The translations under genes and the position numbers were made by a program. A DNA stretch of 64,000 nucleotides, taken from NCBI GenBank assembly GCA_001179505.1, contig CDMY01000325.1:55893-119892 (forward strand), given 5' to 3'. Source of the DNA: Vitrella brassicaformis (Eukaryota > Sar > Vitrellaceae). This document shows positions 1 to 12,385 of this stretch, piece after piece; the stretch's first letter is position 1, and each line of letters opens with the position of its first letter. The notes beneath the pieces are model-generated. The model did no database searches. It saw only the letters and a program-made list of their open reading frames with translations, and was not told the origin of the DNA.

Positions 1-793
1 TGTGCACGCGGCATCCTCAAAGCCCTCACTTTGTTGAGCGAGCTCAGCCACACTCTAAGTGGACATGGCCTAGAAAAGAGAGAGGGAAACATGAGCATGA
101 CACGAAGACATGAGCAGCGGCAACCCCTGTGCAAGCACCCAACAGCAGCCAGTGATAAAAGCATATCTGTGTCACATACATCTATCAGCGCACAAAATTC
201 GCCGCACTGGTTTAGACAAATCACAAAATTCGCCACTCTTGTTCGCACATATGTACATATGTGCTTGATGTGAGGGCCAACAGCGGCCTGTTCTGCAGTA
301 AACGGTCAGCAGTATCAACCAATTTGATTAGCTTCTGACAGAGACATGGGGTGGAACATGGTGGCCAGCCAATTATCAATTATTGTCACATATATCTAAG
401 CGCATGTGTCATCTCATAGGTCCCAACTCGCTGCTCAGATAGATGTAGTTCGTCGGGAACTCGGTGCTGTACCGACAAGGAGAAGAGCTGCTGGTGGTCT
501 GCAGGCGTCGTTCTCTCTGTGTGCCCCCCTCTGCCTGTCCCCTGCTCTCCTGCCGGATACGTCCGTCTTTAATGCGGTCGGCGATGATCATCGGCTCGTG
601 ACCAGGCCGATGCAGAGTGGCGAATGCTGCATACATTCGAACGCGTGTCTCGATTGAATGGGTCACATGATTTGATAGACGCACCTGGCGAGACCTCCAT
701 CTTGTCTCTGCATAGGCCGATGGTCGCCTGGCGGGTGCCCTGCTGGAGCACACCGCGCTTCACACTCGTGACCTGCGAAGACGAGACAAGCAG
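1..793. other. No gene recognised
   Basis: I see no convincing coding exon here. Short open frames exist on both strands but none shows a family motif or matching splice phases. The stretch probably holds 3' flanking sequence of the minus-strand gene that ends at 794. Confidence 0.4.
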
Positions 794-1624
794 TTACGAC
801 ATACTTAGTCTCCGCATGTGTGCATCTGTGGCGGCTCTGACCGTGTATATGGCCCGTTCTTTCGTGTCAGGCAGGGCAAAGTATAGCCGGTTCATCTTGC
901 GAAGCTTGGTCAGTGGCATGTCCAGCAGGTCGAAGAGCTCGATGTCTGTCGTGGCGTCAAGGATGCCTGAGCAAACAGAACATGGCGAGAGCGTTGTGGC
1001 TGGTGTGGGCTGATAGTCGTATGTATGGATGGGCGACTGGCTTTGGTATGCTCACTGACTGACTGATGGGTTGGTTGTCGGTTGACACAAGCTGCGAGTC
1101 CTCTACCTTCACGTCTCGAGACACTGCCAGCATCGATACATCCATGGCCACACATCAATGGAATGGGGCTCGGCTGGGTGCACACCTTTGTTGGCCCAGA
1201 CACAGAGGCCGAAAAGAACGCCTGAATGCCGGCCAAGAGGCAATCGAAGTCAAGTGCAATATGTTCACTTTTGCGCACCGATGGAGACGCAGTAGAGGCC
1301 GAACAGCACGCCCAGCGTCACGCTCCATCGCCTGCGAGACGTCTTGGTTGCCAGCAAAGTGCTGCAAACAGGGTAGACATGGCGTATTGGAGGAGATACA
1401 GCCGATGAAATGGCCTCTCCTTTGTCCGTCGTTAAATACCGAGCTGCTGCAGCACACTCCTCGAGGCTTACCACGCCGTCGCCGTCGGTGTCCCACTGCT
1501 GCAGCAGTTTGAGGACCTCCCTGTCGGCGCTGAGGCCGAACAAGCTTGCCATGGCCGCCACGGAGCTCTTCCTCCTTGCTCTTCCTCCATACTTGCTCAA
1601 AGCCGATGCCTTCCTCTCATCCAT
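794..1624 (-). CDS. EF-hand-like small membrane protein
   Basis: Spliced minus-strand gene of unknown role. The start chosen is the ATG at 1624 (MDERKASAL...). Near residue 50 there is one EF-hand-like calcium loop, DTDGDGVVSLEE, with acidic residues at the expected ligand positions. A basic stretch (KTSRRR) and a hydrophobic segment (WSVTLGVLFGLYCVSIG) follow and probably form a membrane anchor. A short downstream exon (VLFGLCVWANK) resembles the end of that segment, so a small internal duplication or alternative exon is possible. The last exon, 794-966, begins after a clear CAG acceptor and encodes a charged tail (ELFDLLDMPLTKLRKMNR...) ending in TAA. It lies head to head with the ankyrin-kinase gene at 1861. 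The middle exons are uncertain. A single EF-hand may bind calcium weakly or only as a dimer. Confidence 0.6.
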
Positions 1625-1713
1625 CCTCGCTCGAAATTCCAAGGGTCTTTCAGTGGGGCTGCGTAGTGGACTCAAGGGGGGGAATGCGCACCCGCAGGGG
1701 GGGATCGCGAGAT

Positions 1714-1723
1714 AAGCTCGCAG
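1714..1723. promoter_or_regulatory. AAGCTCGCAG motif between divergent genes
   Basis: Exact copy of a word that recurs near gene starts in this window. It sits 90 bases upstream of the minus-strand ATG at 1624 and about 140 upstream of the plus-strand ATG at 1861. A regulatory role is inferred from position and recurrence only. Confidence 0.4.
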
Positions 1724-1860
1724 ACGGTGAGAGGAAAGGATACGAGAATGGAGGAAAGCGTTTCGAATGGATGAGTCAGAAGTAAGCAGACACATTCACA
1801 GCTCGATTCAGAGATTAAGCACAAGCGTGTTTGTTATTTGTGTCCCTGCCTCAGGTGCTC

Positions 1861-4800
1861 ATGACGGGTTTGGGTTCATCTCAGTGCGTTGTCCGCAATC
1901 TGGACACAAGTAAGAACCTCGCAGACAAATCCGATGTCCATCAATCTTTTCTCTCTCGATGTTTGTTTATCCACAGTGGAGAGCTGGGACCTGTCTTCGC
2001 CGGGTGCGGTAGATGCTGTGGCGCCATCAGCGAGCAGTCCCAGCCTTCATGCCGTCCCATCTGATACCAGCCTTGCATCAGGGGACCGGCCGAGGACGGC
2101 TGCGAAACCATGGGAAAACTGGTGGGTATGCTGGTCCACCCCGCGAGTCAGTCGGTTACATACGCACGTGCGTACGTGCGTTGGTCTGCGTGTGTTAGGT
2201 GGCGGGAGAAGAGAAGAAAGGATGCTGAGCTCTGGAACGCCGCTGAGATGGGAGATGTCGACGCAATGACACAGGTAGGCAGTGGCTGGATGGGCAAGCT
2301 TACCAGTGGTGCTGTCTGATCCATCCATACCCACTCTTCTGTAGATCATTGCGTCGGTAATGAGCCCTCCTTCTCTCGCTGAGATCGATCGCCCCCCTTA
2401 TGACGTCAACAGCCGGTCACTCAACGGATGGACTGCTCTTCACCTCGCAGCACATGCAGGTACGCCAGCCACGGGAGCTTTCCGGCAAAATATGGCCTGT
2501 GGTTGTTCATTCGTCCACAATCATGGGACGCTCAGGCCACTCGGCGTGCATCGATCTGATAATGGAGGTGGTGCAGGATCCCAATCCAACAAGCGACCAG
2601 GGGAGGACGGCGCTGCACCTGGCAGCTATGCAGTAAGGGTGGGGAAGGGTGAATGAGCGAGGGGATCGCCGAACGCTGCCCAAGCATGTATGTATGATGA
2701 TTTGTGTGTAGGGGTCATATGGAGTGTGTGCGATCCCTGGTGGGTCGATGGCGAGCGACGCTCGACTGTCAGGATGCCTTTGGCGCCACGCCACTGCACC
2801 TCGCCTCCTCAGGAGGTAAAGACACCGCCTCACGCCATCGGTCGACATTCGCATGATTCTCTCCTCCGCTGATTTCCTTAATCCCACGATCAGGCCACGG
2901 CCGTGTTGTGAGGCTGCTGCTCAGCCATGGCAGCGACTACAGAGTGAGTGATCGGGCAGGTGATAATGTTGTGCAGGTCACATCATGTCATCGCCTGGTG
3001 CGATGGTGTGGTATCTGTGCAGATCAAGAACAACAGTGGCCTGACGGCACGGCAGGAGGCGCTCAACATCAACACCAGGGAGTGCTTCAAGTACCGACAA
3101 CAACCATAAAAGGCGGACGCTGATTGCATTGATTGCATCAATTGGGTGCAGTCATCATGTCCTTCCCTTGTTTGTGTGTTTCAGCGACGTCATCAACCGC
3201 GATTCGTCTGCAGCGTGGGACCAAGACACGTCGTATGGGTACATGCACAATTGGACGACAAACCCATGCGCACTCATGGCCATCCATTGACCCCTGTGTG
3301 TACATGCAGAAGGACACCATTTCGGCGGTCTGTGCTGCTGCACAATGCGCGGTCAGACGTGGTGCGGAAGCTTCTGTCGTCTGCCCAACAGTGAGGCACA
3401 CGTTAACATGGACAAGAACAGGAAGAAACGTATGCAAGCCGTCTGTGGTGTGCAGGAGTTTCCATTCCCAGCAGCCTGTGTCCAAGGACGATACAGTCGG
3501 TGGGCCCCGGCGGCTACACAGCCCCGACAGCCCCAGACACGCCACTGCTGGCGGTACTCTATCCACACAGCGCACACACGAACGGCAAGGATGATGCACA
3601 CCTCTGTGTTGCGGGATTCATTTGTGTGTGCAGGCAGGATGTTCCACTACCTGGGTCGTCTCGATTCCGGCATGAGTCGCACAGACTTCGCGCCATCCGA
3701 GCCCGTGAATGGCATTGACGAGATGATCGGACCCAATTTATTCGACATCGGGCCGCTGCTCGGCAAGGTGCGTGTGCAAGCCTCCATCGTGCAGACCATC
3801 CACACTGCAATCCCTCGTCCTTTTGTTTCCGCAGGGCAGTTTCGGATCGGTGTACAAGGTGACGCACAAGTCCACTGGCGTCTGCTACGCCATGAAGATA
3901 CTCGAAAAGCGAAAAATAATCGGTATTGGGAAGGCAGGCAGTGAGATCTCGCGGGTCGGTGCTGAGATTAGCTCTTCTCATCTCATGTCACGTCAGGTCG
4001 GAGTTTGGTTCGGTATGCGTTGACAGAGAGGAACATTCTGTCATACATTCGGCACCCACACATTGTCGAGCTCGCCGGCGCGTTCCAGACTTCGGTGAGT
4101 GCACGAGAGGCTACACAATACGACGGAAGCTATTCATTCCTTCTCTCATATGCATGATCAGGATCATCTGGTGCTGCTGCTGGAGTACTGTTCTCGCGGC
4201 AACCTGCAGCAGCTCATTTCGAGACACAAACGGCTCAAGCAGTCCCTCGCCAAGCTCTACACAGGTAGGCAGACCTGCCTGGACAATGGCGCCCCCAAAA
4301 ACAAGGACGTTCGTCCGCGTGTTGTGCTGTTATGTGTTCTGTATTGCGATAGCTGAGATCCTGACTGCTCTTGAGTACCTGCACGAGCGCAACATCGTCT
4401 TCAGAGACCTCAAGGTGGCCACCGACCCACCACCCTCCCATTCTTGCTCATCTACTGTCTGCCTGTCTGCCTGTGCAGCCCGACAACGTGGTGCTCGACG
4501 ATAGAGGTGAGGGAGGGAGGGAGGCGTAACAGCGGGAGTCGATCAATGCTTATCCTTCCTGCTGTCTCCTGATGGATGGATGGATGGATGGCTCGGTCAG
4601 GCCACGCGCTTCTGACTGACTTTGGGCTGAGCAAGGAGCTCGTGTCAGACCTGTACCCAGCACCTGCCACCTCATTCTGCGGGGTAATGAGAAACCCTGA
4701 ACATCATCCGACAGTGGGGGAGGGACTCACTGCTGAGATTCTCTCTTTCCCTGGTCTTGGGTGCAGAGTGTCGCCTATTTGGCCCCTGAGATGTTGAGCA

Positions 4801-5898
4801 AGAGAGGCCACGGCAAGAGCGTCGACCTGTACGGCCTGGGCGTGCTCCTCTACGAGATGCTCGTCGGAACACCGCCCTACTTCAGGTCAGTCACACGCAC
4901 AAAGAGAGAGCATCGATGTATGGCTTTCATTTGGAAGAGCGTATGTGTCTGTGTGTGTCTGCAGCTACGACCGTAAGTCATTTGTTCGGGAGCGCAGCCC
5001 ACCTGCGTTGTCTGCCTCCGTGTAAATATGCCACTCATGCACTCCTTGCTTGTCTTGATGCGTCCGTCATGCAGGAGAGCAGCTGTTCAAGAACATCGAG
5101 ACGCAGAAGCTGACATTCCCGGCACATGTGTCTCCCGTAAGCAAGCAGACGACAACAACAACACACACTCACACACATCGAATACCGTCATCGAATGTGC
5201 GTCTCTCTGGTTGTTGCCAAATGACAGGATGCGCGTGACCTGATCAGCCAGCTGCTGGACCGCGACCCTCAGCGTCGGCTGGGTGCGATGGACACGCAAG
5301 AGGTGCGGCAGCATCCCTTCTTCGCAGACATCGACTGGGAGGGGCTTGCGGCCATGCGTAAGGACAGCAGCTCTGTGGCCATCCTGCCGCCCAATGAGAT
5401 GCCTTGTGGTGAGCCGTCCAACATCAGCATACTGCTCAGAGGCCAGCATGGGGTGCTGGGGGGCGAGAGGAAACGACCATTCAACCGGGTAAGCGAGGTG
5501 GTCGACTGGCTGACATCCCGGCCAGAGTCGTATGCATGCATGCGTCCTGTCTGTCGGTAAACCACGTCAGGTTGCCCACCCCATCGGCAAGCCGAGCCAG
5601 CCCCACCGTGCGTCGAGTGTCCCGCTCTCCCCCGGCCGGGATAACTTCATCCACGGGTCAGTCCGTCAGGCACTCAGTCAGCGGCCACACCCGATTGATG
5701 TTTGGCTGGTTGTTTCCATGTAGTTGGAGCTTTGCGGGTCGACTGTCCAAGGAGGAGGTCACAAGGCTGCGAGAGCGGCCGAAAGCGGCCGTCATGCGGG
5801 GCCTCACGCAGTCGACTGTGCAGAGCACTAATAATCACAATACACACGGGTGGTTGACGAGCTCGGTCATGGGTGCACAGTGGCAGCAGCTTCCTTGA
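1861..5898 (+). CDS. Ankyrin-repeat AGC-family protein kinase
   Basis: Multi-exon gene. A consistent start is the ATG at 1861, where a first exon joins at phase 1 to an exon beginning near 1978. The N-terminal half carries ankyrin repeats ([12 protein letters not shown] near 2430, [11 protein letters not shown] near 2610, a third with [14 protein letters not shown] near 2910). The kinase domain runs from about 3750 to 5330: glycine loop [11 protein letters not shown], lysine in [10 protein letters not shown], catalytic loop [21 protein letters not shown], then YLAPEML and [13 protein letters not shown]. The order and the RDLKP/DFG/APE set indicate an active serine/threonine kinase of the AGC type (PKA/PKB/PKG-like). 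A C-terminal [11 protein letters not shown] segment resembles an AGC tail remnant. There are no membrane segments, so it is probably cytosolic. The ankyrins likely recruit partners or substrates. The exon frame around 3450-3600 is unclear. Confidence 0.85.
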
Positions 5899-6338
5899 GG
5901 CAGTCAGCAAGCTAGAAGCAACCGTCGATTCTTGCATGTGTAGCGCTAGCGATGAATTGTATCATCATGTATCGGTGTGTCCTGTTGTTTGCATATGTGC
6001 TCGGACTGCAATGCGACACCCCCGCATGTTTGAGTCACACCTGTAACTCCCGGCACGAGAGAAACTCTCGCACCGCATGAGTTCGACGCCTTGCCTTCGG
6101 ATACTGAAACAAGGTGAGACACAGTCGGAGTACTGTAGTGGAAGAATTTTACTTCATCCGAATGCTGACGTCAAGGGATGTGCGCACTAGCATTGACACG
6201 ACAACTGGGGAAATCCCGCCAAGAAAGAGAACCGGCAAGAAAAAACGGCCGGCAGTTCTCTGTTTCACGGCGGGCAAAAGCGCGCAAAGGGCCTTTCCGT
6301 CGGGCCTTTCCCCCGCTGAATAAAAAAGTCTGAGGACA
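5899..6338. other. Intergenic, no gene recognised
   Basis: This is the spacer between the kinase stop and the signal-peptide exon at 6339. It should contain the promoter of the downstream gene. I see no conserved motif or RNA gene in it. Confidence 0.4.
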
Positions 6339-7837
6339 ATGCTCCGTCGCGTCGTCGGCGTAGTCCTTGCGTTGTTGAGCTGCCTTCCCTTGGGTGAGCA
6401 TGCCGATGCCGGGCGTGATGCCGGCCACTCCCAGGCCTTCCTCGGACTTCACAACACAACGCTGCCCGTCCCGCATACGCTGCTAGGTAGGTGAGCCAGC
6501 AATCAACAGTCGCCAGCCTCAAGCCGTCGGGACGTCGCTCACAATGCATGCATGCAATGCCACGGTCTTGGTGTACGTCTTGGTGTCACTCGCGTCAATG
6601 ACATGCATGCAGGGTGCCATTCTCCCATTCATGGCCCCCCCCAACTCGCCGCCGAAGCCCTTCACTGGGGAGCTGGGCCCCTCACAACGGTTGGCTCTAG
6701 AGCTGCGTTGACCGACGAGACATTGGTTCCCTCTGTGTGTGTATGTAGGTCGACGACCTACGCCAGCAAATTTGCGTTCGTCGATGAGCTGTGGCGCCCA
6801 CAATGGTGTGATTGGCCATGACATTGTGTGCTCGAGGCCGTCTTGCACTGGTTGTTTGGCTGTATGTAGGCTGAAGACGTACGCCAGCAAGTACGCCTTC
6901 ATCGATTCGGAATTCTCCAATGCGGTTCTGCCGCGGAAGCTCAAAGACGTGCACACCCCCACCTTTGAGGGGAAAGACCACACAACCTCTGTCGGCACCG
7001 AAGTTTTTGGGGAGCCGGACTCCGAGGAGGACGCCCCGGGGTCGGCTCCGTTCACCTGGGCGGACCTTCCGGACTCACCGAAACCTCACTACTGGCAACT
7101 CGACCTCATGAACACCCAACAGGTGGAGAAAGAAAAAGACAATATCTAGCAGGGCATTCGATCAACCGATATCTCGGTGTCTCTTCATGTGAGTGTGCAG
7201 ATTGCTGCTGCTCATGAGAGTCTCGGCCTCGCATTCAACCATTTCAAGAGCGTGTTGTTGGTCTTCTGCACCCATGACCTGTTCTTCCGTATCGACTACC
7301 GGAACCAACACCTCTAAATTGTCGACCCGCTCTGGCAAAACATTCGGTCTCTCCTGGCGATCGGCGGCAAAGTCATCATCAACAATATACCTGTACGTAC
7401 GTGTGTGAGGGAACACTGACTGAATCAGATACATCGTCTCACACTCATAGAGACACGCAGGGTGTCATCTTGATTGATGGGGTCAGATGTGTGTTTGCGA
7501 TGTGTGTGTGTGTGTGTGTTTGTTACAAGGCTGCATTCGCTGGCGAGACATGCGACTGTCAGTATCCGCCTGAGGCAAGGCCTGAGGGGACGCGATGCAT
7601 TCACCACAAGAGGCTCGACACGGACATCTGTTGGTCGAATGCTTCCATGAGAAAGCTGTTCGACCGTTTCGTCCACCTCGTGGAACTGCAAGGATTCGAA
7701 CTCGTCGGGCCCGTGCTGTTCCGCCTCTCAGGTGCGAAAGGATGGATGCAAACGAAATATTCCTTGTGTGCCAATCGCTGGCTGCAGATGTGTCACCCAT
7801 CTTGGGGGTGGAGTTTCAGCGGATCCACTCTCTCTAG
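6339..7837 (+). CDS. Secreted protein gene with in-frame stop (possible pseudogene)
   Basis: Exon 1 (6339-6490) encodes a clear signal peptide, MLRRVVGVVLALLSCLPLG, so the product enters the secretory pathway. Later exons are 6870-7122, 7201-7392, 7530-7731 and 7788-7837. All splice phases fit (2, 0, 0, 1), giving 282 residues. The fourth exon is cysteine-bearing (ETCDCQYPPEARPEGTRC, DICWSN) and the protein ends FQRIHSL. I do not recognise the family. The anomaly is a TAA at 7315-7317 in the third exon, with coding-like sequence on both sides (FFRIDYRNQHL, then IVDPLWQNIRSLLAIGG). The gene is therefore a recent pseudogene, a sequencing error, a truncated protein, or has an unseen splice. Just upstream of exon 2 lies a second, similar exon start (see 6741). 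Confidence 0.65.
6741..6800 (+). repeat. Duplicated exon start (alternative or decayed exon)
   Basis: The acceptor and first codons of exon 2 of the secreted-protein gene occur twice. At 6749 the sequence reads STTYASKFAFVDELW and at 6870 it reads LKTYASKYAFIDSEF, both preceded by tgtatgtag and both in the same splice phase. The upstream copy loses similarity after about 45 bases. It may be an alternative exon or a leftover of tandem exon duplication. Confidence 0.6.
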
Positions 7838-8470
7838 CTGCCTTCACAGCTCGGCCAAAGCGACAGAGATGCGCCTGTTGCGACGTTTCTTTTTTCCCAA
7901 TCGGTCTTCAGATAGCGAGCGATGCGGTGGAACAGACGGTGGAATGAAATGAGAGACAGAGAGATGCACAGTGACAAGTGATAGATCGGACAGCTCAAAT
8001 AACCTTAAAAGCGCTCATCCATAGACTGACCGCGAGGCGTCGTCGTGTCAACTTTGGTGGCTGCATTGGTCTTTGCCAAGTGTTTCCGTCTCCGGCTGAT
8101 GGGGAAGAGAATGAATGTAGAGAATATAAAAAATGAGAGAATCTCAGACTACATACATTAAGGCGGGAGTGAGCAGATTGCAAACCCGAGAGGGCCACGT
8201 ATGGTTCTTTTTGCATGTGCATGGCCGCCTTGTGTGCTATGTGCATGTCGTGTGTGTGTCGTGAATGCAGATCGTGTCTCACTAAGCCTCGTCACAACAG
8301 ATGCAACGAGTCAGAGGTGTCTCTCCTTCACGGTTCCTGCTTCTTGTCCTCCTGCTTCTTGTCCCCCTTGGTTCTCCACTTGTTGGGGCGCGTTGATTTC
8401 TTTGACGGTTCGTATTCCCTCACGCCTAAGACATGTGGCGTTTCACAGCTTTCCTAACCAACGTTCAGGA
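7838..8470. other. Intergenic, no gene recognised
   Basis: No supported exon lies between the end of the secreted-protein gene and the AP2 gene. Open frames at 8201-8737 are cysteine- and proline-rich by composition and show no domain. The part close to 8617 should hold the AP2 gene promoter. Confidence 0.4.
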
Positions 8471-8500
8471 GCGGTTTCGGGGAGCATCCTAGGCGGCCTG
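8471..8500. promoter_or_regulatory. Conserved 30-base 5' element, copy 1
   Basis: This 30-base stretch centred on CCTAGGCGGCCTG matches 33137-33166 at 27 of 30 positions. Here it lies about 115 bases upstream of the AP2 gene ATG. The second copy is in the shared 5' region of two divergent genes. A regulatory or small-repeat origin is inferred from this pairing. Confidence 0.45.
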
Positions 8501-8616
8501 CTGAAACATACTCACCGGCTTCTCTCGCACCGGGACGGCGAGGCGGGTCCAGCGGGACGTCCCCCGGATTTGTCTGTCTGTCTGGATTCCGTTTCTCGCG
8601 GCGTCCTGGGTGAGAT

Positions 8617-11203
8617 ATGGCGTCAGCAGAGGAGATCCGCGACAGTGAGGGTAAGCAGAGAAGTGGAGGGGGAGAAGGCCATGCAAGGCCATGCACAGGA
8701 TCGACGCTCGCGCGCTCGCTATCACGAAGCCAGCTGAGATCTCTGACTGACCGGTCTGTGCGCGTGGTTTGTGTTGTGCAGTTGCTGCGGCGAGGGAGAA
8801 GGCTCTGGAGTGCCGACGGAGAGCGACGGCCGCCCAGCAGCAGGCGGAATCGGTAGGGAGAGAGCAAGTAACTCAGAAACACGGGACAGACAAGAGTGCA
8901 ACAGGCACATCGTTCTCTGGTCTGCACAACGGATCTTTGCTTGTTTGTGTGTGCATCCGTGTGCAGCGTGCTGCCTCGCTGGCCTTCAAGAAGCGCACGT
9001 CGGGCGACTGTTCCTCCGATGGCCACCTTCACCAACACCAACACAAGAAGCGCCCGCGGACACTGGCCCTGTCGTCATGTGGCAGCACCACAGGCTCCTC
9101 AGACCACACACAAACCCCGCCGCCCGTGCTGACCACACCTGTCTGCGGTCGTGGCGATGACGATGGCGGTGGGGAACACTCGGACAGCTCGGAGGAGTAC
9201 CTGCCCCTCAGCAGCCGGATATCGCCCGTCAGCACCCCCCGCAAGTCACGCAAGCTGCCCCGCTGTTCGCCTGACACTCGCACCAGAGCCACCGGCAAGA
9301 GAGGGAGGGTGAGGACCACAAGGGCTTCAAGGGGCAGTCCGCGCGCAAGTGACGGCGGTGGCAGTTCTTCGTGTGTGGTGAGTGAGGAGGACCGCTCGGC
9401 GGCCCGCGGGAGCGGATCCATCAAGAGCGGCTGCAAGGGCGTGTCGTGGAACAAGAGGATGCAGGCGTGGCTGAGCTTCTGGAGCGAGAGAGGCACGCGC
9501 AAGAGCAAGACCTTCTCTGCCAAGGGCGGATTCGAGGTCAGTCATATCTATGAAACGTACGAGATTCTCACTCACACCTGTGCGGTCGTTGTGTGGTGTG
9601 CAGGAGGCCCGTCAGCAGGCGATCGACTTCTTGACGCAGAAGCGGGCCGAGCTTGAAAAGGGGGCTTGCACGCACAGCAGCGACAAGAAGGGAGAGGGGC
9701 GCAACATCAAGTCGCGCAAGCAACGCAACCGCAACAACACCGACACCGCCGTCAGAGCCGACCACGATGCCGCCCCTGAGCCCCTCAACACCACCAGCAG
9801 TGCTGCGGCTGACCAGACGCCACCACCACCACCACCACCACCACCCGGAATGGCCGACGCACCGCAACCGCCACCCCAGCCAGATGCCGAGAGCGTCACC
9901 ACGCCCACGGTGCCCGCAGACGCCTTCCCCCATCCCCCTCTGGTCGCGCCATCCCATCCTCCGACAGAGACGGCACGACCACCCACATGCGATGTGTCTG
10001 CGTCGCGCAAGGCCAGCCTGAAGGAGGTGCTCGTCAAGCCACAGCTCAAGAAGGGCCCAGTGCCAGCGCGTGGGTCAGCGGTCAGCATGGGTGTTGGTAT
10101 GGGCGTGGGCGTGGGTGTGGCACCGTGTGTGTCGCTGCTGCCCACCACCACCGTCAAGACCAGCCAGGGGGGCATATCGTTCTCGCGGCCATCGACCATC
10201 GACACGCCCACATTCCCCTCGTACCAGCAGCAGCGGAGTGCATCAGCTGCAGCGGGCAAAAACGCCAAGCAGCCTCAGAAGAAGGGCACGACGACGCCCG
10301 AGCCGCCCATCCCTGACACGCTGGCCAAGTTCCACTTCTACTACCGAAATCCCTTCCATGTGGCCGAGTACGAGAGGCACAGCGACAGTGAGGGTGAGGA
10401 CAGCGACTCTGATGATGGTGACTCGTCCGTCAGCAGTGGGAGCGATGACGACATGCCGATGCGGGACGCTGCCGCTCCAACCGCCGAAGCGGGACATGGC
10501 ACAAATACCCATATCAACGAGGCACGTTCGTATGATGGGAGATGGACAGAGAATGGATCACGAATGCGGATCGTCCATACCTCTGTGCTTGGTGTTTGTC
10601 TCTCTGTTGGTTTGGCAGCGTCTCGGTGTGTCGCCGTCGAGCGTGCCCCTGCACGTGCTAGGCGAGTTATCGTCACAGTCATCACAGCCGCCGTCCTACA
10701 TGGACGCGCAGGGGGACTCGGCGGAGCCACTCGCTACCGACCACACAAACCAGCTACTCTGTGTAAGACATAGACAGAAGAAAGAAGCCCCCTATAAATA
10801 TGTGCAAGCCCAATGTGTCGTGTGCATGTTGTCCGTCCAGAGCTATCCTTTCGACGACGTGTCTGTGGGCGGTCTGGCGGTCCACGTCGACCCCCTCTCT
10901 GCGGGCTCCTCGGCTGATCGCACGTCGGACGACTACCACGACCTCGTCACCGACTCGATCGCATCCTTCCTGCGCATCAAACCCGACGACGAGCCAAAGC
11001 CTGCCCCCGCCACACACCCACATCCCCACCCACAGCCACAGGCACCCTCTCCCAAGACTCCTTTGCCGTACCATGGCCATTGGTATGTGGTCCACCCACC
11101 AGTGATGATGCCGTGGTCGCCACCTGTGCTGCAGCGGTGTGGCTCGCTCATGGCCAACTCGAGCACCACGGCGGGCGCCGAGAGCGACCGAGATATGGAG
11201 TGA
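8617..11203 (+). CDS. ApiAP2-type DNA-binding protein
   Basis: Putative transcription factor of the apicomplexan/chromerid AP2 family. Exons: 8617-8650, 8782-8852, 8967-9536, 9604-10521, 10619-10762, 10841-11203; all phases agree. The AP2 domain spans the 9420-9660 region: GCKGVSWNKRMQAWLSFWSE, then RKSKTFSAKGGFE, then (after an intron exactly inside the domain) EARQQAIDFLTQKRAELEKG. This keeps the three-strand plus helix pattern of ApiAP2 domains. The N-terminus is basic. The rest is low complexity: a run of nine prolines, an acidic SDSEGEDSDSDDGD patch near 10390 and a histidine/proline-rich C-terminus. The fourth intron seems to start with GC rather than GT (gcacgt at 10522), which is the only donor that keeps frame. 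It probably acts in the nucleus. Target DNA cannot be read from sequence. Confidence 0.88.
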
Positions 11204-12054
11204 TCGAAGGGGGAGAGGGAGGGAGAGAGAGAGGGAGAGAGGGAGAGAGGGAGGGAGGGGTGGGGGGCTGGACGGGATGGGTGTGGTCTCTGTATATCTA
11301 CGAGGCCTTTTTCGTTTGTAGTGTCGTCGGCACGCTTTTCGTCTATCTATCGTCCAGGCGCATCCATGTGCGCATGGTTTTGGTCGAATGAGTCAGTCGA
11401 TGGGTGGGTGACCATCCATCCATGCATGCATCCATCCATCCATCCACTGAGATTTCATGCTTTATTTAACCGAGGCAGGAGATGCCAGTGAGTGCCCCAA
11501 GGCAGGCAAGGCCGACTCGTCGTTATTTTACGTCGGCGCGCTCTGAACGCACTACTGACAGACATTGTTTGTGTTGCCATATGCTATCCCCATCTACTTA
11601 TCTTTCTACCGTTCTGTATCGCTGTCTCACCCTGTCCACTGCCCGACATTCCATTCCATTGCCGTCATATCCATGCTCTCCTCACCGACTCACTTCTCGC
11701 TTGATCGTGCCTGCCTGATGGTGCCATCCGATGCATCCATCCATCCATTCATTCGCGTCCACTCACACTACTGGCTTGTATGTGTCGATAACATGCGTAC
11801 ACGCATGCACCGGTCTCGTGGATGGGTGGTTTTGAAGGTGTCGGGTCGACCCCCTTGCTGCCGAACTCCTTGCCTCTTTTTCCCTTCTCGCTTGCTCTTT
11901 CCCTGCCTCCCTGCTGCTGTTCTTCGCTGCCTGGCATTCCTGAGTGTGTGAGTGTTGTGTATCTAAATCGCATTGTGCTGTGTACCGGACGTATCTAGGG
12001 TGGGTGCGTCTGCGAGAGAGAGGGAGAGCGCCGAATCAATCAGTGAAGTATATC

Positions 12055-12085
<31 letters not shown>

Positions 12086-12385
12086 NNNNNNNNNNNNNNN
12101 NNNNNNNNNNNNNNNNNNNNNNNNNNNNNNNNNNNNNNNNNNNNNNNNNNNNNNNNNNNNNNNNNNNNNNNNNNNNNNNNNNNNNNNNNNNNNNNNNNNN
12201 NNNNNNNNNNNNNNNNNNNNNNNNNNNNNNNNNNNNNNNNNNNNNNNNNNNNNNNNNNNNNNNNNNNNNNNNNNNNNNNNNNNNNNNNNNNNNNNNNNNN
12301 NNNNNNNNNNNNNNNNNNNNNNNNNNNNNNNNNNNNNNNNNNNNNNNNNNNNNNNNNNNNNNNNNNNNNNNNNNNNNNNNNNNNN
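12086..12385. other. Assembly gap of 300 N
   Basis: Exactly 300 N, preceded by a GA repeat running into poly-G and followed by more poly-G. The round length suggests a default-size scaffold gap, so the true length is unknown. Confidence 0.97.

Noticed and set aside
7683-7720. tRNA-like T-loop (gagttcgaatcc on the minus strand)
   Set aside because: The flanking bases do not pair as a T stem, no anticodon arm is found, and the site is inside a coding exon.
9612-10268. 218-codon minus-strand glycine-rich open frame
   Set aside because: Antisense shadow of the proline-rich AP2 coding exon.
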